Assembly (NCBI RefSeq): GCF_029853675.1
Contig: NZ_CP122539.1
Coordinates: 1,667,001 to 1,731,000 of the forward strand
DNA: 64,000 bases
Reading direction: 5' to 3'
Source: Tenacibaculum tangerinum
Lineage (GTDB): Bacteria > Bacteroidota > Bacteroidia > Flavobacteriales > Flavobacteriaceae
Shown here one piece after another: positions 1 to 10,303 of this stretch. Position 1 is the first letter of the stretch, and every line of letters starts with the position of its first letter. The notes beneath the pieces are model-generated. The model ran no database searches. It saw only the letters and a program-made list of their open reading frames with translations, and had not been told where the DNA came from. Both the position numbers and the translations under genes were made by a program.

Positions 1-111
1 AAAAATACCTAAAGCAAACCACTTCCAGTGAATCAAGTATTTTTCAATTTCAGCTCTGATGTTAATGGTATCGTTATCTTGTAACTGTGGAGTATATTGT
101 TCGTTACCCAT
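1..111 (-). CDS. Wzc-like chain-length determinant / tyrosine kinase, N-terminal fragment
   Basis: Only the first 37 codons lie in the window; the gene runs off the left edge. It starts MGNEQYTPQLQDND and continues into IRAEIEKYLIHWKWF followed by the start of a hydrophobic helix. An acidic N-terminus followed by this amphipathic stretch and a first membrane segment is typical of GumC/Wzc-type polysaccharide co-polymerases. These sit in the inner membrane and control chain length, usually with a C-terminal BY-kinase domain that cannot be seen here. It starts 7 bases after the stop of the Wza-like gene, as in the common wza-wzc order. Family assignment rests on this short stretch plus context, so it is moderately sure; presence of the kinase domain is unknown. 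Confidence 0.7.
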   Translation of the reverse strand, partial: MGNEQYTPQLQDNDTINIRAEIEKYLIHWKWFALGIF

Positions 112-118
112 AGCAATA

Positions 119-886
119 TTATCTAGTAAGAAGTGTTAATAATGAAATAATAACAGAGCCTAAAGAAATAAATAGCCCTGTATTTTTGTTATAAGCAGCA
201 TCTTGTGATGAAGATCTATTTGGCTCTACATACACTACATCATTTTGCTGCAGATAATATGCAGGAGAATTGAAAACTTTGTTAGAGCGTAAATCTAGCT
301 GATAACTTTTTATTTGGTTGTTTTCTTCTCTTTTGACTTCAATGTTTCTAATCCCCGACATATTCAAATCACCAGCTAAACCAATAGCTTCTAACACAGA
401 TATTCGTTCGTTAGGAATGGTAAACCTACCTGGCATTTTTACATCACCTAATACAGTAATTGAAAAATTGGTAATTCTTATATTGATAGTTGGATTTATA
501 ATATAATCAGGAGACAGTTTACTTTTAAGTAAATCAATAGCTTCGGGTCTTGACAAACCACCTAGTTTTATTTTTCCAAGAATAGGGAAATCAATAAATC
601 CATCATTATCAATTAAATACGATTGTTGCTGTGGTGTTCCAACAGCTCTATCGGTAGTTGTAGAAAAAGCAACTACTGGCAAATTAAATGGTTTTACCGC
701 TTCCATATCTAAAGCAGATATGGTTATTAAAAGTAAATCATCTGGTTTGAAAATAGTTTTATAGGTTGTGTTAGCTTGAGATTGATTAACCTCATCTTTT
801 TGGAAATATACAATATCCTTTCTTGCGGCGCAAGAAGTGATGCATAGCGTGATTAAAACTAGAACAATTTTTGAAAATCTTTGCAT
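119..886 (-). CDS. Wza-like polysaccharide export lipoprotein (SLBB family)
   Basis: 255 aa. A lipoprotein signal peptide ends in a lipobox (residues 1-19, LCITSC), so Cys19 is probably lipidated. A polysaccharide-export domain follows (about 45-135, with the typical PDDLLLITI and GFIDFPILGKIKLGGLS stretches), then one SLBB-type beta-grasp domain (about 140-220, VLGDVKMPGRFTIP). A C-terminal hydrophobic helix (about 236-254) is usual for Bacteroidota versions. Family members form the outer-membrane exit channel for capsular or exopolysaccharide. It lies between the membrane dehydratase gene and the Wzc-like gene, all on the minus strand with short gaps, so one transcript is likely. Which glycan it exports is inferred from the cluster at 40.8-53.2 kb. 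Confidence 0.9.
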   Translation of the reverse strand: MQRFSKIVLVLITLCITSCAARKDIVYFQKDEVNQSQANTTYKTIFKPDDLLLITISALDMEAVKPFNLPVVAFSTTTDRAVGTPQQQSYLIDNDGFIDFPILGKIKLGGLSRPEAIDLLKSKLSPDYIINPTINIRITNFSITVLGDVKMPGRFTIPNERISVLEAIGLAGDLNMSGIRNIEVKREENNQIKSYQLDLRSNKVFNSPAYYLQQNDVVYVEPNRSSSQDAAYNKNTGLFISLGSVIISLLTLLTR

Positions 887-914
887 TGATTGAATTTTTG
901 GCGAAAATACTAAT

Positions 915-2822
915 TTAATTTTTAGTAGTAATAGTATCTAACTTCTCGTATATAGAATTGTTTGATTTATATTCTGGAACAATCTCTTTTATTAAATGAA
1001 CAGTTTTTTCATTATCATGATTTTGATTTGACAAGCACAAAGCTCTTATCTTATTACTAATGGTGCTATAGTCTATCTCTAAATTTTTAGCAATCATTAT
1101 TTTTTCGTGATAAGTAGGAGTGGTGTTTTCTCCATTAGCTAACAGTTCTTCATATAATTTTTCACCTGGTCGTAAACCAGTAATTTTTATATCAATATCA
1201 TCAGGAAATTGCAAACCAGATAAATAAATCATTCTTTTTGCAATGTCATATATTTTTACAGATTTCCCCATGTCAAAAATGTATATCTCACCACCATTCC
1301 CCATAGTACCTGCCTCTAAAACTAATCTACATGCCTCAGGGATGGTCATAAAGTAACGAGTAATATCTTTGTGTGTCACTGTTAAAGGACCACCATTTTC
1401 AATTTGACGTTTGAAAAGAGGTATTACAGAACCATTTGACCCCAATACATTACCGAAACGAGTGGTGGTGAATTTGGTAACATGATTACTAGAATTGCTT
1501 AGGCAACTTATATACATTTCAGCAACACGTTTAGTAGCTCCCATAACGTTTGTCGGGTTTACAGCTTTATCTGTAGATACCATAACAAAACGTTCAACTT
1601 CGTGTTTTATTGATAAATCAGCTATATTTTTTGTACCTCCAATATTTATTTTCACAGCTTCATAAGGACTCATTTCCATTAGGGGAACATGTTTATAAGC
1701 CGCAGCATGAAATACCTTTTGAGGTTTGAATTCTTCAAAAATTTGATTTATTCTTTTTTCATCACGCACATCTGCAACAATTGGCGTAAAATTTTGACGC
1801 CCTTTTTGAATTAATTCTTGCTGAAGATCATACAAAGGTGATTCTGCATGGTCTATTAGTACCAAATGTTTGTGGTTATAAATACTTAATTGACGTGAGA
1901 TTTCAGAGCCAATAGAGCCAGCAGCACCTGTTACCAAAACAACTTTATTATTTACATCTCTTTTTACAATAGGGTTGTCAATATTAATAGGTTTTCTATC
2001 TAATAAATCTTCAATTCTAACTTGTTTAATCTGATTAGCGTTTAAATCGCCTCCAATCCATTTAGACAAAGGAGGGACAATTTTAACTTCAACCCCTAAA
2101 GCTAATAGGTTATCGGTTAGGTACAAGAGCTTATCAGATTTAATATTTTGGATAGAAATAATAATCTCATCAATACTCTTTTCTTCAATAAAACTTTTAT
2201 TGATACACTTTCCTTCGTAAATTTTTATTCTATCTATTTTTTTTCCAACTTTCTTCGGGTCATCATCTATAAAACCTACTACTTCATATTTATTTTTTGT
2301 ATCTCTATTTAAAGCGCCATAAGTTACCAATCCTGAATCTCCTGCTCCATAAATTAAAACATTGGTAATGGATTTTAATTCTGTAGAAATGATTTCATAA
2401 AAAGCTTTGAAAATATAACGACTAATAACAAGAATAAGTACAGAAATTAAATAGTGAATGATTATAATTGTTTTCGGAATGGTAAAACCAGAAAATAAAT
2501 TAAAAACATTATTTAACAGTACAAAACAAGTGGTAATAAGAGAGATAAGAGTAACTCCTAAGAATACGTTAAATGCATCTCTAGTACCTGTATGTCGAAT
2601 GATACCTTTGTAAGAACCAACCATTAAAAAGCTGATTAGAGCAATAATGGCAATAAAAGGAATTTGTAAATAAAGGTTATGCACATCAAAATTTAAACTG
2701 GCATTAAACCTTACTGCATAAGCAAGAACAAAAGATATACAAACTAAAGTAATATCTATAATTAAAACGAGCCATCTTGAAGCGTACTTATCAAAAGCTT
2801 TTAAAAATAGACTTCTAATCAT
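915..2822 (-). CDS. Membrane-anchored nucleotide-sugar 4,6-dehydratase (CapD/WbpM/FlaA1 family)
   Basis: 635 aa. Four hydrophobic segments lie in residues 1-135, followed by a CoA-binding-like Rossmann domain (about 150-250) and a C-terminal SDR domain (about 290-600). The SDR glycine motif VTGAAGSIGSE starts near residue 295; STDKAVNPTNVMGATKR near residue 420 is the region where large members of this family have their catalytic residues. The family converts UDP-GlcNAc to the 4-keto-6-deoxy intermediate, the first step to UDP-QuiNAc, UDP-FucNAc or bacillosamine-type sugars. The SDR at 43880-44806 and the sugar transferase at 43326-43877 are candidate next steps. It is the first gene of the wza/wzc group. 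Family is very sure; the exact product sugar is inference. Confidence 0.9.
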   Translation of the reverse strand: MIRSLFLKAFDKYASRWLVLIIDITLVCISFVLAYAVRFNASLNFDVHNLYLQIPFIAIIALISFLMVGSYKGIIRHTGTRDAFNVFLGVTLISLITTCFVLLNNVFNLFSGFTIPKTIIIIHYLISVLILVISRYIFKAFYEIISTELKSITNVLIYGAGDSGLVTYGALNRDTKNKYEVVGFIDDDPKKVGKKIDRIKIYEGKCINKSFIEEKSIDEIIISIQNIKSDKLLYLTDNLLALGVEVKIVPPLSKWIGGDLNANQIKQVRIEDLLDRKPINIDNPIVKRDVNNKVVLVTGAAGSIGSEISRQLSIYNHKHLVLIDHAESPLYDLQQELIQKGRQNFTPIVADVRDEKRINQIFEEFKPQKVFHAAAYKHVPLMEMSPYEAVKINIGGTKNIADLSIKHEVERFVMVSTDKAVNPTNVMGATKRVAEMYISCLSNSSNHVTKFTTTRFGNVLGSNGSVIPLFKRQIENGGPLTVTHKDITRYFMTIPEACRLVLEAGTMGNGGEIYIFDMGKSVKIYDIAKRMIYLSGLQFPDDIDIKITGLRPGEKLYEELLANGENTTPTYHEKIMIAKNLEIDYSTISNKIRALCLSNQNHDNEKTVHLIKEIVPEYKSNNSIYEKLDTITTKN

Positions 2823-2842
2823 TGATGTTTTTTGTTAGCAGA

Positions 2843-2850
2843 CAAAATTA
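2843..2850 (-). promoter_or_regulatory. Candidate -7 box for the dehydratase-wza-wzc transcript
   Basis: On the minus strand the bases read TAATTTTG, fitting the Bacteroidota -7 consensus TAnnTTTG, about 20 bases before the start of the dehydratase gene. I see no convincing TTG at the expected -33 distance, so this is tentative. Confidence 0.4.
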
Positions 2851-2883
2851 CAAAATATAAAATGAAAAAAACTTAGATAAGTA

Positions 2884-3399
2884 CTATATCTTCTTCATTT
2901 GTTGTTTCATTAATTGCATTTGCTCTTTAAGCATTCCGTGCTTGTCTAGTTTTTTAGCCTCTGCCATTAAGTTTGTAGCTTCTCTTTTACGACGTTTCGT
3001 CATGGCAATACCTGCTAGCTGTAATTTAGCCATTGCCAAATCATGATCCATAGACAACCCCAATTTAACAGCTTTCTTCAAATACTTTTCCGCTTGTGTT
3101 ATGTTGGTTTGAGACAGCATAATACCATGTAAGTAATTATAATACCCCTCTTGCTTTTGAGTTAATGCAGTAGCAGGATTTTTAATGTATCCTAACCACT
3201 TTTGAGCTCCTTCAAAATTCTGTTTACGCAATTGTAAAAAAGCCAAAAGAATAAACTCATTTTTGAAATAAAATAAAACAAACAGTCCTGCAAGTAAAAG
3301 TAAAGATATTCCATTCATAATATGTCCTTGTGTAAATTCATACACCGACCATACCGTTGTTAAAGCTGCTAGAACTAATTTTATATTTTTATTGAACAT
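2884..3399 (-). CDS. Small membrane protein with TPR-like tail (DUF2892-like N-terminus)
   Basis: 171 aa. Two closely spaced hydrophobic segments (about residues 8-24 and 28-46) are followed by a soluble helical region (55-165). That region contains one clear TPR-like helix pair, YYNYLHGIMLSQTN then AEKYLKKAVKLGLSMD, and a very basic, Met/Gln-rich end (KEQMQLMKQQMKKI). This is a conserved but uncharacterised type in Flavobacteriia. No enzyme motif is visible. It lies alone between the polysaccharide export group and the cytochrome assembly gene, with its own candidate promoter. A membrane-anchored protein-protein interaction role is plausible but unsupported. Confidence 0.75.
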   Translation of the reverse strand: MFNKNIKLVLAALTTVWSVYEFTQGHIMNGISLLLLAGLFVLFYFKNEFILLAFLQLRKQNFEGAQKWLGYIKNPATALTQKQEGYYNYLHGIMLSQTNITQAEKYLKKAVKLGLSMDHDLAMAKLQLAGIAMTKRRKREATNLMAEAKKLDKHGMLKEQMQLMKQQMKKI

Positions 3400-3425
3400 A
3401 ATTGTTTTTTCTTTTTATTGGTTTG

Positions 3426-3433
3426 CAAAAATA
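3426..3433 (-). promoter_or_regulatory. Candidate -7 box for the DUF2892-like gene
   Basis: The minus strand reads TATTTTTG, an exact TAnnTTTG match, 27 bases before the ATG at 3399. A TTG lies 22 bases further upstream (3456-3458), inside the 3' end of the ccsBA-like gene. Confidence 0.45.
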
Positions 3434-3459
3434 CAGTTTTTAGTAGAAAAACTGCCAAT

Positions 3460-6400
3460 TTACTTCTTGTAATACTTTTTGTTCTTTACCCATGCTAGAA
3501 TTCCTAAAATAGTTACAAAAGCTATAGAGTAATATACGGATGATGGAGTTACTACTTTGTCACCACTTGCGTAAGAATGTAATCCAGATAAGTAAAAATT
3601 CACACCCATATACGTCATCATGATTGATGAAATAGCAAGGATAGATACTAAATTAAACGTATATCTACCTCGCAAACCAGGTATTAATCGCATATGTAAT
3701 ACAAAAGCATAAATCATTATAGAAACTAAAGCCCAAGTTTCCTTAGGGTCCCAACCCCAATAACGCCCCCAACTTTCATTAGCCCACATTCCTCCTAAAA
3801 AGTTACCAACTGTAAACATAACTAGCCCAACAGTTAGTGCCATTTCGTTTATAATAGTTAACTCTTTGATGTGTAAATCCATTTTGCTTTTATTGTTTTT
3901 GTTGGTAAAAACGATTAAGAACAAAGCAAACACTCCAAGAATCATTCCTAGAAAGAAAGGACCATAAGCAGCAACAATTATAGAAACGTGTACATATAAC
4001 CACCAAGAATTTAATACCGGTTGCAAGTTGGCAATTTCAGGATCTAGCCAATTTTGGTGGGCAAACATCAGAATAATAGACACTAAAAATGTGGTGGCAG
4101 CAATCGTTAAGGATGATTTTTTTCCGAATAGTAACCCAAACAGCATGGTGGCTAAGCCGACAAAAACAATAGACTCATAAGCGTTACTCCAAGGTGCATT
4201 TCCGCTAATATACCAACGAGCCGCCAGCCCTAGTACGTGAAAAACAAACAAGAAAATAACAACTCCAATCAATCCTTTTACGACTGTGTTTACCCAAGGT
4301 TTAGTATTAAAAATTTGCAAGAAAACAAATACAATTAAAAACAGACTTACATATCCGTAGTATTTAGATAGCTTTACAAAAATGTTCAACTTATTGTAAG
4401 CAATTTCTAAATCGATTTTATCTTTTGAAGGAATAACTTCTGCTCCAAACTTTCGTTGAAACTTTTTAATTCCGTCTAAAACTTTGTTCGTTTCTGTGTA
4501 ATCGTCTGATTTTTTCGAGGCTTGTAGTAATTGTAAATACACAGGTAACGACTGACGTACAAAAACAGAATCTGTTCCTTTAAAGTTTGCATGCAGTGTT
4601 TCTGGTTGCGACACCCACTTGTTGTTTTCGTCATTAGGAATAGGGTAAATACGAAGTACACCGCCTCCTATGGCTTGCGATAACAACCAAACTCTTCTTT
4701 CAATCTTAATGGCGTCTTGTTCAAATTTATTCTGAATTCTTTTCTTTTGAGCCTCAGCTACTAGTGTGCTAATTTTTGAAGAGCCATCTTCATTATAGAA
4801 ATCTAAAAAGCGTGCATATTCAGTATCTTCTGGAAGACCTAAAATTTCTCGTATTTGTGTGTTTCCTTTTTCTAAATAAATGAAAGGAACATTCAGCCAA
4901 AGCATCGGATTTTCTGTAATAGAAAGTAAGATTTGGCTAGGATCCATATCTTTGAAAGTACCGCTATGTGCTACTTTCCGAACCAATTCCGAAGCAAAAG
5001 TATGTGCAGGTTTCATACGTCCACCAGCATCTTGAATAACCAAAGAACTAAACAGCGCAGCGTGTTTGTCATCTACTTTGTTAACGGTTAAAATAGAATC
5101 AATCTGTGCTTCAGTAATTTGTTTGGGCGTGTGAGCTTTGTGCTGACCGTAACTAATTAAAGAAAATAATATGGCAATAACTGATAGTTTGGCCTTTTTA
5201 TTTCGGATTTTCACCAACGATTCTTTTAAATGGTCAAAACGTGTGTTTTTTGCAAACAAAGAACTAATTAAGCCAATGAATAATAGAGAATATCCAATGT
5301 AAGTAACCAGCGTTCCCCAAAAATCGTGATTTACCGATAGATGTGTTTGCTCATACTCATCTTCAATTTTATAGCTTGACTGAAAAAATTTGTATCCTTG
5401 GTAATCTAAAATATGATTCATGAATATTCTATAATCAAAAGTTTCGTTAGGAGCGATGACTGTTATTTCACTTGCATAAGCAGCAGCGCTTTCTGAACCA
5501 GGATATTTTTCTAACTGAAAGTCGTTTAGCTTGATGCTAAAAGGTGTTTTTCTGAGTTTTGACCCATACCAAGCTCTAAAGTTTAAGTCGCCAATACTAA
5601 ATTGTTTTGTTCCATCGACATTGAATTGCCCTCCGATTAATTCTACACGTTCTGTTTTATCTTCAGAAGTCACATCAAAAACCACCATATCAAATTTTTT
5701 AGGGTCTTTTTTGCCGCTAACCGTTTTTACTTCTCCTTTTACTGGGAACTGTGGAACTACAAATGGTAAACCAGCTACATTGTAAAGTGAGCGTAGTTTA
5801 AAGTTTTGAATAGTATCTTTTTTTACAAAACCTTTTTCTTGAGTAGCCATTACCTGAAAATTACCTTCAGATTTTGTAATGATTTTTAACGTGTCATTTC
5901 TTTTAAATATATTAATAGTAGCGCCACTTTTTTCTGAGTTGTAAGCAACTAATATATTATGAATATTTTGTACTGTTCCACTTTTAATATAATGCTCGTG
6001 TCTACTTCCGCTTGAACTTTCTACAAACAAAATGTGTTCGGTACCATTTTCATCTTCCATAAACTTTTTTTCAACCCAAGGGATATAGTTTACCAGCTTG
6101 AAATCAATTTTATGATTTATACTATCATTTTTGGGTTTGAAATATTCGGTAAAGTTTGCTGAATTTGTTCCTAAAGCAGATAATAATAATTTATTGTTGT
6201 ATTCTCTTTGAAATTCATTATTATCAATAACAACATTAAGGTAATTGGTATCTGAAAAAAAAGTATTCGTAGTTTCACCCTCATCAATTACCATGAGTCC
6301 CTCATAGCTTATATAACGAGTAATTCCAGCACCGATTAAAATGAAAATAAATGCCAAATGAAATAGTAAAACAGACCACTTCTCTTTTTTGTACAGTCGG

Positions 6401-6603
6401 TATCTAAAAATATTTCCGAAAAAATTAACCACAAAAAGCACCATAATTAACTCGAACCACCACGTGTTGTACACCAATGCTTTAGAGGTTTGGGTTCCGT
6501 AATCGTTTTCAATAAAAGTGGCAATTCCCATGGCAATGGCAAAAAACAAAAACAAAACAGCCATTAAACGGGTAGAGTAGAGAATATTCAAGATTTTTTT
6601 CAT
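3460..6603 (-). CDS. Fused cytochrome c assembly protein CcsB-CcsA (system II haem lyase)
   Basis: 1047 aa. The N-terminal half (about 1-470) has the ResB/CcsB plan: three early membrane helices, a large periplasmic domain and a fourth helix. A second periplasmic linker (about 490-720) follows. The C-terminal part (about 725-1047) is a polytopic CcsA domain with the tryptophan-rich WWD motif WGRYWGWDPKETWA near residues 938-952 and flanking histidines. System II proteins carry haem across the membrane and attach it to CxxCH motifs of apocytochromes c. Fusion of both subunits in one chain of about 1050 residues is the normal Bacteroidota arrangement. A -7 like box (TAAATTTG) lies at 6633-6640. 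Function is well supported by domain order and the WWD motif. Confidence 0.93.
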   Translation of the reverse strand: MKKILNILYSTRLMAVLFLFFAIAMGIATFIENDYGTQTSKALVYNTWWFELIMVLFVVNFFGNIFRYRLYKKEKWSVLLFHLAFIFILIGAGITRYISYEGLMVIDEGETTNTFFSDTNYLNVVIDNNEFQREYNNKLLLSALGTNSANFTEYFKPKNDSINHKIDFKLVNYIPWVEKKFMEDENGTEHILFVESSSGSRHEHYIKSGTVQNIHNILVAYNSEKSGATINIFKRNDTLKIITKSEGNFQVMATQEKGFVKKDTIQNFKLRSLYNVAGLPFVVPQFPVKGEVKTVSGKKDPKKFDMVVFDVTSEDKTERVELIGGQFNVDGTKQFSIGDLNFRAWYGSKLRKTPFSIKLNDFQLEKYPGSESAAAYASEITVIAPNETFDYRIFMNHILDYQGYKFFQSSYKIEDEYEQTHLSVNHDFWGTLVTYIGYSLLFIGLISSLFAKNTRFDHLKESLVKIRNKKAKLSVIAILFSLISYGQHKAHTPKQITEAQIDSILTVNKVDDKHAALFSSLVIQDAGGRMKPAHTFASELVRKVAHSGTFKDMDPSQILLSITENPMLWLNVPFIYLEKGNTQIREILGLPEDTEYARFLDFYNEDGSSKISTLVAEAQKKRIQNKFEQDAIKIERRVWLLSQAIGGGVLRIYPIPNDENNKWVSQPETLHANFKGTDSVFVRQSLPVYLQLLQASKKSDDYTETNKVLDGIKKFQRKFGAEVIPSKDKIDLEIAYNKLNIFVKLSKYYGYVSLFLIVFVFLQIFNTKPWVNTVVKGLIGVVIFLFVFHVLGLAARWYISGNAPWSNAYESIVFVGLATMLFGLLFGKKSSLTIAATTFLVSIILMFAHQNWLDPEIANLQPVLNSWWLYVHVSIIVAAYGPFFLGMILGVFALFLIVFTNKNNKSKMDLHIKELTIINEMALTVGLVMFTVGNFLGGMWANESWGRYWGWDPKETWALVSIMIYAFVLHMRLIPGLRGRYTFNLVSILAISSIMMTYMGVNFYLSGLHSYASGDKVVTPSSVYYSIAFVTILGILAWVKNKKYYKK

Positions 6604-6709
6604 CGGTAAATCAGCTATGTGTAAAAACGATGCAAATTTACGGATTAAAGCTTTAACCGCCCTACGAAATCAATCATTTTTAAGAGCTTAATTGTTAAAG
6701 TTGCGAGGG

Positions 6710-7588
6710 TTATTTTCCAATTCGTTCTCCCATTTTAACAAAGGTTTCCATCTTGTTTTTTGTGTTGGTTAACAGATCGTCATCAATAATAATTCTAGAA
6801 TTGTTAACTAACAAAACTATGGTTGAACCCCCAAAAGCAAAATAGCCCATTTCGTCTCCTTTTTTTACTTCAGTATTCGGGGTGTACGTTTCAATAATGC
6901 TTCCAACCATCGTGGCGCCTACTGGAGCGACAACAATATCTCCTTTATCGTGGGTTGTTAATGTGCAGTATTCCCTTTTATTTTCACAAAAAACTTTGGT
7001 AAAGTTGGCTGCTAGTGCATAGGGTGATACCGAAAAATAGTGTCCTTTAATTTTTGTTACTTCAGAAGGAGTTCCGTCGTAGGGAAAATGGTATCTATGA
7101 TAATCGTTCGGAGCCAATCGAAGTATTATTAAAGAGTCATTTTTATGTTTTGTGGCTAGTTCTTTGTTGCCTAAAAACTCTTCTAAAGTAAATTTTCTTC
7201 CTTTTACAAAGAAGTTGTTAATATCTGAAATGCTTTTAAATGCTAATAGTTTTCCGTCACCGGGAGAAACAAAACCTTCTTCGATGGGGCGTGCCCCTGG
7301 TTTTAACTTTCGATAGAAAAAATCATTGAATGAAATGTAATCTTCTGAAGATCGTTCAGCTTCGCTCATGTCAATGTTCAGTTCTTTAACAAAGTTGTTT
7401 ATTTTGTTGATAGAGTTGGGTTTGTTCATGAGTTTACCATACCAAGAGGATAAAAACTTACGCTTTACCAAGGGTAACAAAGCCATTTTACCAAACGGAT
7501 TGTTGTATAATAATTTCAAATACCCTTCCCCAGGAGGGGTTTCGGTAATGATGTTGCCTGTTTTTCTATCGATGAATTTTATTTGCAT
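6710..7588 (-). CDS. psd: Phosphatidylserine decarboxylase
   Basis: 292 aa. It decarboxylates phosphatidylserine to phosphatidylethanolamine at the inner membrane. The self-cleavage site that forms the pyruvoyl group is the GGST motif in YFAFGGSTIVLL (around residues 252-257), near the C-terminus as expected for the beta/alpha processing site. LRLAPNDYHRYHFPYDG around residue 155 is the conserved catalytic region with Asp and His. Length matches the bacterial longer-chain form. It starts 5 bases after the stop of the large mutase gene, so it is probably the last gene of the udk-mutA-mutB operon. A functional link to the mutase is not obvious. Confidence 0.93.
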   Translation of the reverse strand: MQIKFIDRKTGNIITETPPGEGYLKLLYNNPFGKMALLPLVKRKFLSSWYGKLMNKPNSINKINNFVKELNIDMSEAERSSEDYISFNDFFYRKLKPGARPIEEGFVSPGDGKLLAFKSISDINNFFVKGRKFTLEEFLGNKELATKHKNDSLIILRLAPNDYHRYHFPYDGTPSEVTKIKGHYFSVSPYALAANFTKVFCENKREYCTLTTHDKGDIVVAPVGATMVGSIIETYTPNTEVKKGDEMGYFAFGGSTIVLLVNNSRIIIDDDLLTNTKNKMETFVKMGERIGK

Positions 7589-7593
7589 ACCCC

Positions 7594-9657
7594 CTATTCT
7601 TCGGTGCTATCAATTAAAATAGTTAACATATCAATGGCAGCTTGTGCAATTTTAGTACCAGGACCGAAAACGCCTACAGCGCCTGCATCGAATAAGAACT
7701 GATAATCTTGTGCAGGAATTACCCCGCCTACAATTACCATAATGTCTTCACGACCATACTTTTTGAGTTCAGCAATTACTTGCGGAACCAATGTTTTGTG
7801 TCCTGCTGCCAACGAAGATATTCCTAAAATATGAACGTCGTTTTCAACTGCCTGCTTGGTAGCTTCTTGGGGCGTTTGGAATAGAGGACCAATATCTACA
7901 TCAAAACCTAGGTCGGCATAGCCTGTTGCGACTACTTTAGCACCACGGTCATGACCGTCTTGCCCTAGTTTTGCAATCATAATACGTGGGCGACGTCCTT
8001 CTAAGTCAGCAAACTTGTCTGCCAATTCAGTAGCTTTTTTAAATAATGTATCGTCTTTTATTTCTTTACTATACACGCCAGAGATGGTTTTATGTACTGC
8101 TTTATGACGTCCGAAAACAACTTCAAGGGCATCAGAAATTTCACCCAACGTAGCTCTGTTTTTGGCTGCTTTTACGGCTAAATCTAATAAATTTCCTTCA
8201 CCTGTTTTCGCGGCTTCTGTTAAATTATGCAACGCTTTGTCTACTTCAGCTTGATTTCTTTTTGATTTTAAGTCGTTTAATCGGTCGATTTGTGATTGAC
8301 GAACGGCTTCGTTGTCGACCTCTAAAATATGTAAAGGATCTTCTTGTGCTAATTGATATTTGTTCACGCCCACAATAACATCTTGACCGCTATCAATTTT
8401 TGCTTGTTTCTTAGCTGCAGCTTCTTCAATACGCATTTTCGGAATCCCTTTTTCAATCGCTTTGGTCATCCCTCCTAATTCTTCAACTTCTTGAATAAGC
8501 TCCCATGCTTTGTTCGCAATTTCTTCCGTAAGTTGTTCTACGTGATAACTTCCCGCCCAGGGGTCTACGGTTTTGGTAATATAAGTTTCTTGCTGTAAGT
8601 ATATTTGCGTGTTACGAGCAATGCGTGCAGAGAAATCGGTGGGTAAGGCAATGGCTTCATCTAAGGCATTGGTGTGCAAGCTTTGGGTGCCTCCAAAAGC
8701 CGCCGCCATGGCTTCAATTGCCGTACGAGCAACATTGTTAAAAGGGTCTTGCTCGGTTAAACTCCATCCGCTGGTTTGGCAATGGGTTCTTAAGGCTAGT
8801 GATTTAGGATTTTTCGGATTGAATTGTTTTACCAATTTAGCCCATAGCATTCTAGCTGCTCGCATTTTGGCGATTTCCATAAAATGACTCATCCCAATTG
8901 CCCAGAAAAAAGACAAGCGAGGAGCAAAGGTGTCGATATCCATACCTGCTTCGAGTCCTTTTTTAATGTATTCCAATCCGTCTGCCAACGTATATGCCAA
9001 TTCAATTTCTGCCGTAGCACCAGCTTCTTGCATGTGGTATCCTGAAATAGAAATGGAATTGAATCTTGGCATATTTTCAGAAGTGTATCTAAAAATATCG
9101 GCAATAATTTTCATCGATGGGGTAGGTGGGTAAATATAGGTGTTCCGCACCATAAACTCTTTTAGAATATCGTTTTGAATAGTTCCTGATAAAAGTTCAG
9201 GGGCTACGCCTTGTTCTTCTGCTGCTACAATATAAAAAGCCAAGATTGGTAAAACGGCTCCGTTCATGGTCATAGAAACCGACATTTTATCGAGTGGAAT
9301 TTGGTCGAATAGCACCTTCATATCTTCCACAGAATCTATAGCTACACCTGCTTTTCCAACATCGCCTTGTACACGTTCATGGTCTGAGTCGTATCCTCTG
9401 TGTGTAGCTAAGTCAAAAGCTACGGAAAGTCCTTTTTGACCAGCGGCTAAATTTCTGCGATAAAAAGCGTTGCTTTCTTCAGCGGTAGAAAAACCTGCGT
9501 ATTGACGAATGGTCCAAGGTCTGCGAACATACATGGTAGAATAAGGACCACGTAAGTTAGGTGCAATACCCGCTACAAAATCTTCGTGTTTATAACTCTT
9601 GACTGTTAGTTGTTGGCCGTTGTTTATTTGAATATTTGATATATCTTTTCTACTCAT
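7594..9657 (-). CDS. mutB: Methylmalonyl-CoA mutase, large (catalytic, B12-binding) subunit
   Basis: 687 aa. It interconverts succinyl-CoA and (R)-methylmalonyl-CoA using adenosylcobalamin. The N-terminal TIM barrel runs from about residue 25 to 520, with the substrate-region motif [20 protein letters not shown]. The C-terminal cobalamin-binding domain (about 550-685) carries the base-off DxHxxG motif in [12 protein letters not shown] (His near residue 567) and the later GGVIPAQD loop. Its partner, the small subunit without a B12 domain, is encoded at 10296-11642. Normally the two genes abut, but here an unrelated gene lies between them. The ATG overlaps that gene's stop by 8 bases (ATGAGTAG). 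Slightly shorter than the roughly 710-aa homologues but complete. Confidence 0.96.
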   Translation of the reverse strand: MSRKDISNIQINNGQQLTVKSYKHEDFVAGIAPNLRGPYSTMYVRRPWTIRQYAGFSTAEESNAFYRRNLAAGQKGLSVAFDLATHRGYDSDHERVQGDVGKAGVAIDSVEDMKVLFDQIPLDKMSVSMTMNGAVLPILAFYIVAAEEQGVAPELLSGTIQNDILKEFMVRNTYIYPPTPSMKIIADIFRYTSENMPRFNSISISGYHMQEAGATAEIELAYTLADGLEYIKKGLEAGMDIDTFAPRLSFFWAIGMSHFMEIAKMRAARMLWAKLVKQFNPKNPKSLALRTHCQTSGWSLTEQDPFNNVARTAIEAMAAAFGGTQSLHTNALDEAIALPTDFSARIARNTQIYLQQETYITKTVDPWAGSYHVEQLTEEIANKAWELIQEVEELGGMTKAIEKGIPKMRIEEAAAKKQAKIDSGQDVIVGVNKYQLAQEDPLHILEVDNEAVRQSQIDRLNDLKSKRNQAEVDKALHNLTEAAKTGEGNLLDLAVKAAKNRATLGEISDALEVVFGRHKAVHKTISGVYSKEIKDDTLFKKATELADKFADLEGRRPRIMIAKLGQDGHDRGAKVVATGYADLGFDVDIGPLFQTPQEATKQAVENDVHILGISSLAAGHKTLVPQVIAELKKYGREDIMVIVGGVIPAQDYQFLFDAGAVGVFGPGTKIAQAAIDMLTILIDSTEE

Positions 9658-10303
9658 TTTTGTTCAATATGTTTAAAACAGTGTAGTACAATTCGAACGC
9701 TATAAAGGTTTTCAAAGAAGAGTCATTATAGCTTTCTTTATTTAAGTATGTAAAGGAAAAAGAAGTTGTATATGGAGAAGTATCTGGCATTTCTTTAAGA
9801 GTTGCGAGTATTTCTTTTAAATCTTTGACTTTTGTTTCTTCAAGTAGTTTATTTGAGTATTCATCAAAATAATTTACACTTACCTCATTTGTATGTAAAG
9901 GTTCTTTTGTGTTCTTCTCTCTACTGTCATTAACTTCAATTATTTGTATTTGATTTTCTTCTTCGTAATTTTTAAAAAACCTTTCGTTTTTTTCTTTGTT
10001 AGTTATCCAGATATAGTCCTTTAAAGTTTTGTTTGAAACCTCTAAAAGCTCTAATTCTTCTTTTGATGTAATCTCTTTAAAGTTAATGTTATTGGCTCTA
10101 AAATCATTAACATACTTAAAAAAAGCTTCATTAGAATTTTCTTTTTCAATTGAATAGTAACTGCAAATTTGATTCTCGAATGAATCAACCATCAATTTAA
10201 TAAGCCCAGTTTTTGGAATGTCACTTAAGTTTTGAGCATTTAAGGTTAGTACTCCAAAAAGGAATGAAATTAAAACAGCTATATGCACTAGTTTCCTACT
10301 CAT
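9650..10303 (-). CDS. Unknown secreted protein inserted between mutA and mutB
   Basis: 217 aa; I do not recognise the family. Residues 1-23 are a signal peptide (MSRK, hydrophobic core, then LNAQ), so the product is probably periplasmic; no lipobox is seen. The rest is hydrophilic, rich in Glu, Lys and Asn, without cysteine pairs or catalytic motifs. At both ends the gene overlaps its neighbour through the same eight bases ATGAGTAG: its own start with the mutA stop, and its stop with the mutB start. Its first four residues, MSRK, equal those of MutB. That looks like a gene slotted precisely into a former mutA-mutB junction. Translational coupling with both neighbours is likely, but no metabolic link to the mutase can be read from the sequence. 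Confidence 0.8.
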   Translation of the reverse strand: MSRKLVHIAVLISFLFGVLTLNAQNLSDIPKTGLIKLMVDSFENQICSYYSIEKENSNEAFFKYVNDFRANNINFKEITSKEELELLEVSNKTLKDYIWITNKEKNERFFKNYEEENQIQIIEVNDSREKNTKEPLHTNEVSVNYFDEYSNKLLEETKVKDLKEILATLKEMPDTSPYTTSFSFTYLNKESYNDSSLKTFIAFELYYTVLNILNKNE